From the NCBI GenBank assembly GCA_903831925.1, contig CAIKZV010000381.1, forward strand, positions 1 to 6,543: 6,543 nucleotides of DNA, given 5' to 3'. Position numbers and translations under genes: made by a program. Shown piece by piece: positions 1 to 6,085 of the stretch. The notes below the pieces were generated by a model. The model saw nothing but the letters and a program-made list of their open reading frames with translations, was not told where the DNA came from and searched no databases. Positions within the stretch are counted from its first letter, which is position 1. Every line of letters begins with the position of its first letter. Source of the DNA: an uncultured Burkholderiales bacterium (GTDB lineage Bacteria > Pseudomonadota > Gammaproteobacteria > Burkholderiales > Burkholderiaceae_E).

Positions 1-50
1 AACGATCGGCGACTGGCGCGCCTGAGATAATCGGGTTTTAGGAAGCCACC

Positions 51-1313
51 ATGCCCTTCGTCACTCATGCCGGTGCCCGCCTCTTCTGGCGCGCCGACGG
101 CGACCCCGCTCTGCCGCCCCTGATGCTGGTGAATTCGCTTGGCACCGACCATGCCCTGTGGGATCCGGTGATGCCGCGGCTGGCCGACTTCTTTCGCGTG
201 ATCCGGATGGACACCCGCGGCCATGGCGCCTCGGATGCGCCCCCCGGCGACTACAGCGTCGAGCTGCTCGCCCGCGACGTGCTGGCGGTGGCCGATGCCG
301 CCGGGCTCGAGCGTTTTGATTACTGCGGGATTTCGCTGGGCGGCATGATCGGCCAGTGGCTCGGCATCCACGCCGGCAATCGCCTGCACCACCTGCTCCT
401 GTGCAATACCACCGGGCGCATCGAGCCGGCCGGTCAGGTCGAGCGCATCGCCAAGGTCAAGGCCGGCGGGATGGCGGCGGTCGCCGAGACGGGCCTGTCG
501 CGCTTTTTCACGGCGCGCTTCATTGCGCGCGGCAATGCGCACTTTCACACCGTCCGCCAGACCCTGCTCGCGCTCGATCCGGTGGGTTATGCCGGCTGCT
601 GCGCTGCGGTGCGTGACCATGATCTGCAGGACCAGCTGCATCGGATCACGACGCCGACCACGGTCCTGGTCGGCAGCTTCGATGTGGCCACGCCGCCGGC
701 GATGGGCCAGGCGATTGTGGCCGCGATCCCGGGCGCGCGGCTGGCGCGCCTGGACACCGCGCATCTGCCCCACTCCGAAGACGCGCCAGGCTTCGTCGCA
801 ATGCTGATGACCGCACTTGCGCCGCAGCGCGGCCAGAACGCACCGCAATCCGGCGCGCACCGCGGCAGCGGCGCGCTCCCGCAGGGCGCTTCGCCGGTCA
901 CCGGTCTGCCGGTGGCCGCAAGCCTTGATGCCCAGTACGCGCGCGGCATCGCCCGGCGCAAGCAGGCCTTGGGCGAGGACTATGTCAATGCCCGGCTGGT
1001 GGCGCCCGAGGCTTTCAATTCCGAGTTCCAGGACATGATCACCCGCTGGGCCTGGCATGACGTCTGGACCCGGCCGGTGTTCGATGACCGCATGCGCCGG
1101 CTGATCGTGCTGGCCATCACCAGTGCACTCGGTCGCTGGGAAGAGTTCAGGCTGCATGCCCGCGCGGGTCTTGCGGTCGAGCTGTCGCCGACCGATGTGA
1201 AGGAGCTGCTGCAGCAGGCCGCCATCTATGCCGGCGTGCCGGCGGCCAACACCGGTTTCCAGATTGCCGGCGAGCTGCTCACCGAGCGCGACGCCGAGCG
1301 CCGGGAAAGCTGA
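51..1313 (+). CDS. pcaDC: Fused 3-oxoadipate enol-lactonase / 4-carboxymuconolactone decarboxylase
   Basis: This cytosolic bifunctional enzyme belongs to the protocatechuate branch of the beta-ketoadipate pathway. The PcaC part decarboxylates 4-carboxymuconolactone to 3-oxoadipate enol-lactone, and the PcaD part hydrolyses that lactone to 3-oxoadipate. Residues 1-255 are an alpha/beta-hydrolase: an NSLGT oxyanion loop at 28-32, the nucleophile elbow GISLGG with Ser95, the acid in GSFDVATPP (Asp211), and His238 in DTAHLP. Residues about 256-290 form a Gly/Pro/Ala-rich linker. Residues about 293-412 match PcaC, with ITRWAWHDVWTRP near 330-342, LHARAG (His369) and IYAGVPAANTGF near 392-403. At 420 residues the length is that of a complete PcaL-type fusion, with domain order D then C. 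The ATG start has AGGAAG at 40-45, five bases upstream. A monooxygenase gene follows after 12 bases, so the two are probably one operon. The family assignment is strong; activity of both halves is inferred from retained residues. Confidence 0.94.
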   Translation: MPFVTHAGARLFWRADGDPALPPLMLVNSLGTDHALWDPVMPRLADFFRVIRMDTRGHGASDAPPGDYSVELLARDVLAVADAAGLERFDYCGISLGGMIGQWLGIHAGNRLHHLLLCNTTGRIEPAGQVERIAKVKAGGMAAVAETGLSRFFTARFIARGNAHFHTVRQTLLALDPVGYAGCCAAVRDHDLQDQLHRITTPTTVLVGSFDVATPPAMGQAIVAAIPGARLARLDTAHLPHSEDAPGFVAMLMTALAPQRGQNAPQSGAHRGSGALPQGASPVTGLPVAASLDAQYARGIARRKQALGEDYVNARLVAPEAFNSEFQDMITRWAWHDVWTRPVFDDRMRRLIVLAITSALGRWEEFRLHARAGLAVELSPTDVKELLQQAAIYAGVPAANTGFQIAGELLTERDAERRES

Positions 1314-1325
1314 TCGGATCGGACC

Positions 1326-2699
1326 ATGACACAGCACGATCAACGCGGCCCGCAGGCGGGCACCACTGCCGGGTCGGTCGCATCGCCTGCCTCGAACCAT
1401 GCTGCCGCACCTTTCTCGCCAGCGCTCGACATCGCCATCATCGGCGGCGGCATCGGCGGGCTGGTCACCGCGCTCGCCCTGCATGCTGCCGGCATCCGCT
1501 GCACGGTCTTCGAATCGGTGCCCGCTTTGCGACCGCTGGGCGTGGGCATCAACCTGCTGCCGCACTCGGTGCGGGTGCTGGCCGCACTCGGGCTGCAGCC
1601 GCAGCTCGCGGCCACCGCCATCGAGACCGCAGCGCTGGCCTTCTACAACCGTCATGGCCAGCTGATCTGGTCGGAGCCGCGCGGTATGGCTGCGGGTTAT
1701 GCCTATCCGCAGTTCTCGATCCACCGCGGCGAACTGCAGATGCTGCTGCTGGCGGCGGTGCGCGAGCGGCTGGGCGAGGCGGCGGTGCTCACCGGCCATG
1801 CGCTCGAGCGCTTTGTCGACGACGGCGATGGCGATGCAGACGTGGTCACGCTGCACTTTGTCGACCCGCAGGGCACGGCCCGCGAGCCGATCCGGGCACG
1901 GGCGGTGATTGCCGCCGACGGCATCCATTCGGTCGTGCGTCGCCACTTTCATCCGGATGAAGGCCCGCCGCGCTTTTCCGGCCGGCTGCTGTGGCGCGGC
2001 ACCTGCGAAGGCGCGCCCTTCCTGGACGGACGAACCATGATCCAGGCCGGCCATGCCGATCAGAAGTTCGTCTGCTATCCGATCTCGCGCACACTTGCCG
2101 ATGTCGGTCGCTCGCGCATCAACTGGATCGCCGAACTCTCAGTGGCGCATGACACGCCGGCGCGCCAGGACTGGAGCCGGCGGGTAGACGCCTCGGTCTT
2201 TCGCGAGCCCTTTGCCGGCTGGCGCTTCGACTGGCTCGATGTGCCGGCCCTGATCGATGGCACAGATGCCATCTACGAATATCCGATGGCCGATCGCGAC
2301 CCGCTCGCCGGCTGGACTCACGGGCGCATCACGCTGCTGGGTGATGCAGCCCATCCGATGTATCCGATCGGCAGCAATGGCGCCTCGCAGGCGATCCTGG
2401 ATGCCGAAGCGATGGCAAGCGCCCTGGTCGAGGCGGGCTTTGCAAGCGGCAATCGCCATCCGGCCGAGGGCTTTGCCCGCTATGAAGCGATGCGGCGGGA
2501 GGCCACCGGCCAGATCGTGCTGGGCAACCGGGCCGGCGGGCCGGATCAGGTGATGCAGATCGCCGAGGAGCGTGCACCCGGCGGATTTGCCCACATCCAC
2601 GATGTGATTCCGCTGGTTGAACTCGAGGCGATCTCAGCGCGCTACAAGCAGCTCGCCGGATTCAGCCGCGAGCAGGTCAACCGGCCGCTCACCCGCTAA
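1326..2699 (+). CDS. Group A FAD-dependent aromatic monooxygenase, substrate unknown
   Basis: This is a 457-residue single-component flavoprotein monooxygenase of the UbiH / salicylate hydroxylase / PhzS superfamily, which uses NAD(P)H and O2 to hydroxylate a (usually aromatic) ring. A Rossmann FAD motif, IIGGGIGG, lies at 38-45 and is followed by an acidic strand end near VFES (61-64). AADGIHS is at 197-202. The second FAD/ribityl motif, GDAAHPMYPIGSNGASQ, spans 339-355. The PIGSNGASQAILDAEA stretch resembles PhzS-like flavin-dependent oxidoreductases more than 4-hydroxybenzoate hydroxylase (PobA). The first 33 residues are a low-complexity Ala/Ser/Pro-rich extension before the FAD strand, so a later start is possible, although the annotated ATG fits the 12-base gap after pcaDC. 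The ribosome site is weak (GGATCGGACC). Co-transcription with pcaDC suggests peripheral aromatic catabolism, but the substrate is a guess. Confidence 0.85.
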   Translation: MTQHDQRGPQAGTTAGSVASPASNHAAAPFSPALDIAIIGGGIGGLVTALALHAAGIRCTVFESVPALRPLGVGINLLPHSVRVLAALGLQPQLAATAIETAALAFYNRHGQLIWSEPRGMAAGYAYPQFSIHRGELQMLLLAAVRERLGEAAVLTGHALERFVDDGDGDADVVTLHFVDPQGTAREPIRARAVIAADGIHSVVRRHFHPDEGPPRFSGRLLWRGTCEGAPFLDGRTMIQAGHADQKFVCYPISRTLADVGRSRINWIAELSVAHDTPARQDWSRRVDASVFREPFAGWRFDWLDVPALIDGTDAIYEYPMADRDPLAGWTHGRITLLGDAAHPMYPIGSNGASQAILDAEAMASALVEAGFASGNRHPAEGFARYEAMRREATGQIVLGNRAGGPDQVMQIAEERAPGGFAHIHDVIPLVELEAISARYKQLAGFSREQVNRPLTR

Positions 2700-2749
2700 G
2701 TCCGGTCGCGCTGTCATTCCGGTCGTGCGGCAAGCGCGGTCACGCGGTA

Positions 2750-3574
2750 TCAGTTGGGGGCCGTCTCACTCGCCACCGGCCGCTCGCCTGCGGCCAGCCG
2801 ACGCTCGATGTCGTCGATCACCGCCGGCAGATCGGCCACGGTGTCGATCAGATAGTGAGCGCCCGCTCGCCTCAGAACCTCGCCGGCACGAGCCACCGCC
2901 GTCGCCTGGGCCTGCGCGTCCAGCGCCAGCCACTCCGGGTGCGACAAGCCCACCTCATTGCCCGAGGCGGTCACGCCCACCGTCCAGGTGCCGGCGGCAA
3001 TCCCCTCGGCAATCCCCGGCCAGGTGTCGTCGACCTTGACCACCGCGCTCGGCGGATGCACGCCCAGATCGGCAAAGGTGCGATACATCATCAGCGGACC
3101 GGGACGGCCCTCGGCCAGATCGCCGGCGCACACCAGGTTGTCGGGCGAGTAGCCGGCCGCCGCCGCGATCGGCAGCACGCGGGCCATGATCTCGCGGGTA
3201 TAGCCGGTGGTCGAGCCGATCCGCAGGCCCCGCTCGCGCAGCATCGCCACCACCTCGGCGGCGCCCGGCACCAGGCCGGCATGATCGGTGACCGCCGCCA
3301 CATTCATCGGCACAAAGACTTCATAGACCCGATCGATGTCGGTCTCGCCGGGCGTCTGGCCATGGCGATTCGCCCAGGCGGCGGCCACCTCGGGCAGTGC
3401 CATCAGGGCCGCGATATGGTCGCGCTTGGGCAGACCCATCGGGCCGCGAGCTTGGGCAATCGTGAGCGGAATATCGAACTGCGCGAAGGCGCGCACGAAG
3501 GCACCCATCGGCGCGAGCGACCCGAAATCGATCATCGTGCCGGCCCAGTCGAATACCGCCGCCTTGAGTGTCAT
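2750..3574 (-). CDS. phnX: Phosphonoacetaldehyde hydrolase (phosphonatase)
   Basis: This HAD-superfamily enzyme cleaves the C-P bond of phosphonoacetaldehyde to give acetaldehyde and phosphate. From the ATG at 3574 it has 274 residues, about the normal family length. The nucleophile motif FDWAGT near the N-terminus carries Asp9, with the phosphonatase-typical Ala at +2. The Schiff-base lysine is Lys50 in GPMGLPKRDHI, which separates true PhnX from phosphonatase-like relatives that lack it. STTGYT (121-126) is motif II, and VKVDDTWPGIAEG holds the metal-binding acids Asp182/Asp183. The tail GAHYLIDTVADLPAVI is also typical. An in-frame GTG at 3586 would add four residues, but it overlaps a good ribosome-binding site (3582-3587) placed seven bases before the ATG, so I chose the ATG. 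The gene is second in a pair with the FAD oxidoreductase, 33 bases upstream, and converges on the monooxygenase gene with a 50-base gap. No phnW is in the window. Confidence 0.93.
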   Translation of the reverse strand: MTLKAAVFDWAGTMIDFGSLAPMGAFVRAFAQFDIPLTIAQARGPMGLPKRDHIAALMALPEVAAAWANRHGQTPGETDIDRVYEVFVPMNVAAVTDHAGLVPGAAEVVAMLRERGLRIGSTTGYTREIMARVLPIAAAAGYSPDNLVCAGDLAEGRPGPLMMYRTFADLGVHPPSAVVKVDDTWPGIAEGIAAGTWTVGVTASGNEVGLSHPEWLALDAQAQATAVARAGEVLRRAGAHYLIDTVADLPAVIDDIERRLAAGERPVASETAPN

Positions 3575-3581
3575 GTCCGCG

Positions 3582-3587
3582 CTCACC
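3582..3587 (-). promoter_or_regulatory. Ribosome-binding site that decides the phnX start
   Basis: On the minus strand GGTGAG lies seven bases before the ATG at 3574 and matches the extended anti-Shine-Dalgarno complement (GGAGGTGA). The competing GTG start at 3586 falls inside this motif, so the shorter 274-residue reading is favoured. Confidence 0.6.
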
Positions 3588-3607
3588 GAATCAGAAGTCA
3601 GAAAAAA

Positions 3608-4729
3608 TCAGAGGAGTTCGTCGATCACTTCTTCGGCAATGCCGAAAGCGGTCGAGGCGCCAGTCCCGCTGGTCACGATCACCAGCCGCACCTGCTCGGC
3701 AGGCCGATCCACCAGCATCAGACGATCTGGCGCCGAAGCATAGACCCCCATCCAGCGCTCGCTCACCGTGCGCCCCGGCAGATCGGCCACCGCGTCGAGT
3801 TCGCGCAGGATCAGGTCGTCGACCGTCTGAAGTCCGAACGGGCCGGGGGTGGGCGCATAGACATGGCTGTCGCCGACCACCAGCGAGCCGTCGCCCGACT
3901 GCACCGCGATCAGGTGGATGCCGTGCTCGAGCAGCTCGGGCGTCTCCTGCTCGAGCCGGGCACGCAGCGCCTGCGATTCGGGCAACTCCGACCAGCCGAG
4001 ATAGCGCACCAGACTCGGGTCGGACATCAGCGCGGCGCCCATCATTACCGGGCGCGCAGGCCGCACGCGCAGCATCTGCAGCGCGCAGCGGGTCAGGCCG
4101 TAGGCCGCGATGCGCTCGGGATAGAGCGACAGATAGTCGTCGCCCGGACAGACCACGGCGGCCTGCGCCTGCAGCGTGCCGGCGGTGGTCTCGATGCTCG
4201 GCAGACTGATGCCGGTGACCAGCGTCTGGCGCATGAAACTCACCCCATGGGCGCGTTCGAGCCAGGCGGCCAGGCGGGGAATCGCATCGCGCGACTCGAC
4301 CCGCAACTCGTGCGGACTGTAGAGCACCGCCTGCAGCGCATCGCTGCGCAGGGCGGGCATCCGGCGGTGGGCCTGCGCGGGCGTGAGCAGTTCGCACTGC
4401 TCGCCCATCCCGGTTCGCCGGAAAGCCTCGAGGACCGCGACCGATTCGGGTCGGGTCACCGCCACCCCGAGCCCCTGGTGAATCACCTCGATGCCGGCCT
4501 CAGGGGCGATCTGCGCCCAGACATCGCGGCTGCGCATCGCGCGACGCCAGCAGTCGCCGGTCTGCTGCCCGGTCACGGTGATGAAGCCGAAATTGCGCAC
4601 CGAGGCGCCGTTGGCCTGGGCATCGCGGTCGATCACGACGACTTTCAGCCCGCGCCGGGCCGCTGCCAGCGCGTGCGCAAGGCCGACAATGCCTGCGCCG
4701 ATCACGGCAAGATCAAAACCGGTCTTCAT
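3608..4729 (-). CDS. FAD-dependent oxidoreductase, phosphonate-associated TIGR03364 type
   Basis: This is a DAO-superfamily flavoenzyme (glycine oxidase / D-amino acid oxidase fold) of 373 residues. The N-terminal FAD motif VIGAGIVGLAHA (from about residue 9) is followed by VVVIDRD, the acidic strand end that binds the FAD ribose. The signature ASVRNFGFITVTGQ near 42-55 is what I recognise from the TIGR03364 family, whose members sit beside phosphonatase genes and are proposed to deaminate aminophosphonates oxidatively. The C-terminal TSGTGASTAFGIAEEVIDELL has the Gly-rich loop that closes the FAD site. An ATG at 4753 would add eight residues (MWLLCDLL), but it lies inside the hairpin at 4740-4792 and leaves a family-atypical N-terminus, so the ATG at 4729 (MKTGFDLAVIGAG) is preferred; neither start has a clear Shine-Dalgarno. 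The gene is followed after 33 bases by phnX. By context the product is likely phosphonoacetaldehyde from 2-aminoethylphosphonate or an N-substituted or hydroxylated relative. That substrate is inference. Confidence 0.87.
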   Translation of the reverse strand: MKTGFDLAVIGAGIVGLAHALAAARRGLKVVVIDRDAQANGASVRNFGFITVTGQQTGDCWRRAMRSRDVWAQIAPEAGIEVIHQGLGVAVTRPESVAVLEAFRRTGMGEQCELLTPAQAHRRMPALRSDALQAVLYSPHELRVESRDAIPRLAAWLERAHGVSFMRQTLVTGISLPSIETTAGTLQAQAAVVCPGDDYLSLYPERIAAYGLTRCALQMLRVRPARPVMMGAALMSDPSLVRYLGWSELPESQALRARLEQETPELLEHGIHLIAVQSGDGSLVVGDSHVYAPTPGPFGLQTVDDLILRELDAVADLPGRTVSERWMGVYASAPDRLMLVDRPAEQVRLVIVTSGTGASTAFGIAEEVIDELL

Positions 4730-4739
4730 CAGAAGGTCA

Positions 4740-4792
4740 CACAAAAGCCACATCAGCCCGCATTAGAAGCGCTGGCTGATGTGGCTTTTGTG
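4740..4792 (-). terminator. 19-bp perfect hairpin: probable DUF3567 terminator or oxidoreductase-phnX leader attenuator
   Basis: The arms cacaaaagccacatcagcc (4740-4758) and its exact complement (4774-4792) flank a 15-base loop that can add a short cgc/gcg pairing. On the minus strand an A-run precedes the GC-rich core and CTTTTGTG follows it. The same is true on the plus strand, so it reads as a bidirectional intrinsic terminator. It begins 35 bases after the DUF3567 stop and ends 10 bases before the oxidoreductase ATG, with no room for a promoter between hairpin and start codon. It could therefore also act as an attenuator, as a translation-blocking leader structure, or as an operator for a dimeric regulator. 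A weaker 5-bp stem (4798-4802 with 4811-4815) lies just upstream on the minus strand. The structure is certain from sequence; the role is not. Confidence 0.72.
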
Positions 4793-4827
4793 ACAAACCG
4801 ACATATTTCAGTCGGCGATGCCCCGGC

Positions 4828-5079
4828 TCAGTGCAGGACCAGCGGCTGGAGCATCAGCCCTTCGAATCCGCTCAGAAAGTCGTCGACCTCTTCAACCGAG
4901 GGCTCGGTCGCAATCAGCTGACTGACGTCAAAGCGGAATTTGTCGGCGAGCACGCCACCCAGAAAGATCTCGCGCTTGCCGGTCTTGTCCATGATCTCGT
5001 AACCGCCGGCGAACGGTTCTCCCTCGGCCGATTTGAATTCGACGACACAGTAGTTCGGGCTGTTGTAGATCATGTTCAT
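4828..5079 (-). CDS. DUF3567-family small conserved protein
   Basis: This is an 83-residue protein of unknown function. The opening MNMIYNSPNYCVVEF, the central GGYEIMDKTGKREIFLGG, and the ending IATEPSVEEVDDFLSGFEGLMLQPLVLH match the small DUF3567 family as I remember it from Burkholderiales and related betaproteobacteria. The open frame runs further upstream to 5352, but the family start, a change to compositional noise upstream, and the ribosome site GAGGA (5086-5090, six bases before the ATG) fix the start at 5079. It has no signal peptide or membrane segment, and it is acidic in its C-terminal half, so it is probably cytosolic. It appears monocistronic: a 334-base gap lies upstream and a strong hairpin lies 35 bases downstream. 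No function is known to me. Its main value here is as a lineage marker. Confidence 0.9.
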   Translation of the reverse strand: MNMIYNSPNYCVVEFKSAEGEPFAGGYEIMDKTGKREIFLGGVLADKFRFDVSQLIATEPSVEEVDDFLSGFEGLMLQPLVLH

Positions 5080-5413
5080 CACGAATCCTCGCTGAGCTTC
5101 AGGGCAAGGTTGGCGCCCGTACCCGGGCCGGGACAACGCCCGCCGATGACCGTGCAGCCGCGACCGACAGGCGTCGCCAGGCATCACGAACCGTCGGAAT
5201 CGCACCACTGCCGTGGCCCGGACGACCGCAACTTGCGCATGACACGCAACGCGGTAAGGGTCATCTTGGGGCCGAAACCTGCCAGCACAAGCGCAGCCGG
5301 GTGGCTCAGACCGCACCGGATCGGCCCGCCGTCGCGCGCATCCGATCCGCACGGCCAGCCCGCCATCAGTGCCGACCGAGCCTGCGCCCCCCTGCAGATT
5401 CCCTGCACGCCGC
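5080..5413. other. 334-bp intergenic region without a recognisable gene
   Basis: The region lies between the end of the CobW-like gene and the DUF3567 start. Several open frames cross it on both strands, but none gives a protein I recognise, and they carry the Arg/Pro/Ser-rich composition of out-of-frame high-GC DNA. It must hold the DUF3567 ribosome site (5086-5090) and presumably that gene's promoter, although I find no convincing -35/-10 pair. It contains an 8-bp inverted repeat at 5317-5349 and small motifs such as ttgcg/cgcaa around 5233-5250. I see no tRNA and no clear terminator with a T-run for the upstream GTPase gene. Confidence 0.6.
5317..5349. repeat. 8-bp inverted repeat in the intergenic gap
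   Basis: cggatcgg (5317-5324) and its exact complement ccgatccg (5342-5349) flank a 17-base GC-rich spacer. It could form a hairpin in RNA from either strand or be a binding site for a dimeric protein. No T-run follows on either side, so it is a poor intrinsic terminator. In a sequence this GC-rich an 8-bp match may be chance. Confidence 0.4.
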
Positions 5414-6064
5414 TCAAAGACCGTCCAGCGCCGCCAGGGTTGCCGCCAGCGTCACCGCGCCGCGGCGGCTCGACAGCACTGCCGGCGATCGGCCTGACAG
5501 ACTGGTCAGCCGCTCGCACAGCGCGCGTTCTGCCTCGGGCGTCAGCGCGTCGGCCCGGTTGATCACCAGCAGTCGGGCCGAGTCGAGCTGGTCGAGGGCC
5601 AGCGGGTGAGCGGGATGGTGCGCGTCGAAAAACGGGTCGGGGCGTGTCGCGTCGATCACCATGACCGTCGGCCGAATCGACAGTCGGGGGGCGAGCTCGG
5701 GAATCCGCAGTCGGTCGACCATGCGCCCGGGATGGCCGATGCCGCTGACCTCGATGATCAGCCGCCGAAAAGGGCCGCCCCGCAGCAGCCGGGTGAGCGT
5801 CACGCCGAACACCACCTGCCCCGAGCAGCAGGCGCAGCCGCCGGCAAGCGTCGCCACTGTGACGCCCGGATCGCGATCGGCATTTGCCATCCCGGCGATC
5901 CCGTTGACCATCAGGGCCCAGCGTTCGGTGTCGGGTCGCTCGGCCAGCCAGCCTTTGAGCAGCGTCGATTTGCCGGCCCCCGGCAGGCCGCAGATCAGCA
6001 GCACCTCGGTGGTGATCGCGGGGTCGATGGCCGATTTGCCATCAGATGCAGGGTGATCGGCCAA
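5414..6064 (-). CDS. Short CobW/COG0523-like G3E GTPase
   Basis: This 216-residue P-loop GTPase resembles the CobW / YjiA / ZNG metal-chaperone family. It has a Walker A motif GLPGAGKST (26-34), the family metal-binding CxCC in GGCACC (Cys77, Cys79, Cys80), EVSGIGHPGRM (105-115) in place of the usual E-(S/T)-(S/T)-G-x-x-x-P, and a guanine-specificity motif NRAD (169-172) where NKxD is usual. DAHHPAHP (147-154) is His-rich and could contribute metal ligands. Two features are odd. The protein ends soon after the GTPase core, so the CobW C-terminal domain is absent (full family members exceed 300 residues). The switch segment after strand 2 is VNGIAG rather than the common VNxFGE. The start is a TTG at 6064 with no clear ribosome site, 21 bases after the trkH stop, which suggests co-transcription and possible translational coupling. 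Family membership is firm; the metal, the client protein and any link to potassium uptake are unknown. Confidence 0.85.
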   Translation of the reverse strand: MADHPASDGKSAIDPAITTEVLLICGLPGAGKSTLLKGWLAERPDTERWALMVNGIAGMANADRDPGVTVATLAGGCACCSGQVVFGVTLTRLLRGGPFRRLIIEVSGIGHPGRMVDRLRIPELAPRLSIRPTVMVIDATRPDPFFDAHHPAHPLALDQLDSARLLVINRADALTPEAERALCERLTSLSGRSPAVLSSRRGAVTLAATLAALDGL

Positions 6065-6085
6065 AACGCTGACGGTGCAGTGAGG

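Noticed and set aside
1..30. Possible C-terminus of an upstream gene (frame 1 reads NDRRLARLR then TAA); pcaB would be a typical neighbour.
   Set aside because: Nine residues cannot identify a protein, and another frame also ends in this stretch (TGA at 23-25).
2700..2749. A shared terminator in the gap between the converging monooxygenase and phnX genes.
   Set aside because: The 50 bases hold only a short direct repeat (tccggtcg at 2701-2708 and 2718-2725). There is no convincing stem followed by a T-run on either strand.
3591..4397. A 268-codon minus-strand frame inside the oxidoreductase gene.
   Set aside because: It is an out-of-frame shadow, Arg/Ala/Gly-rich, with no domain. The true frame carries the FAD motifs.
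2855..4921. A 688-codon open frame on the plus strand running antisense to phnX, the oxidoreductase and part of DUF3567.
   Set aside because: It is His/Arg/Gly/Gln-rich with no recognisable domain and lies opposite two genes with clear family motifs. Long antisense frames are expected in high-GC DNA with strong third-position bias.
4828..5352. A 174-residue version of the DUF3567 gene starting at 5352.
   Set aside because: The extra 91 residues are Arg/Pro/Cys-rich noise. The family starts at MNMIYNSP, with a good GAGGA site in front of it.
5184..5519. A 111-codon minus-strand frame overlapping the end of the CobW-like gene.
   Set aside because: It is out of frame with the GTPase, has no family resemblance, no clear ribosome site, and the low-complexity composition of a shadow frame.
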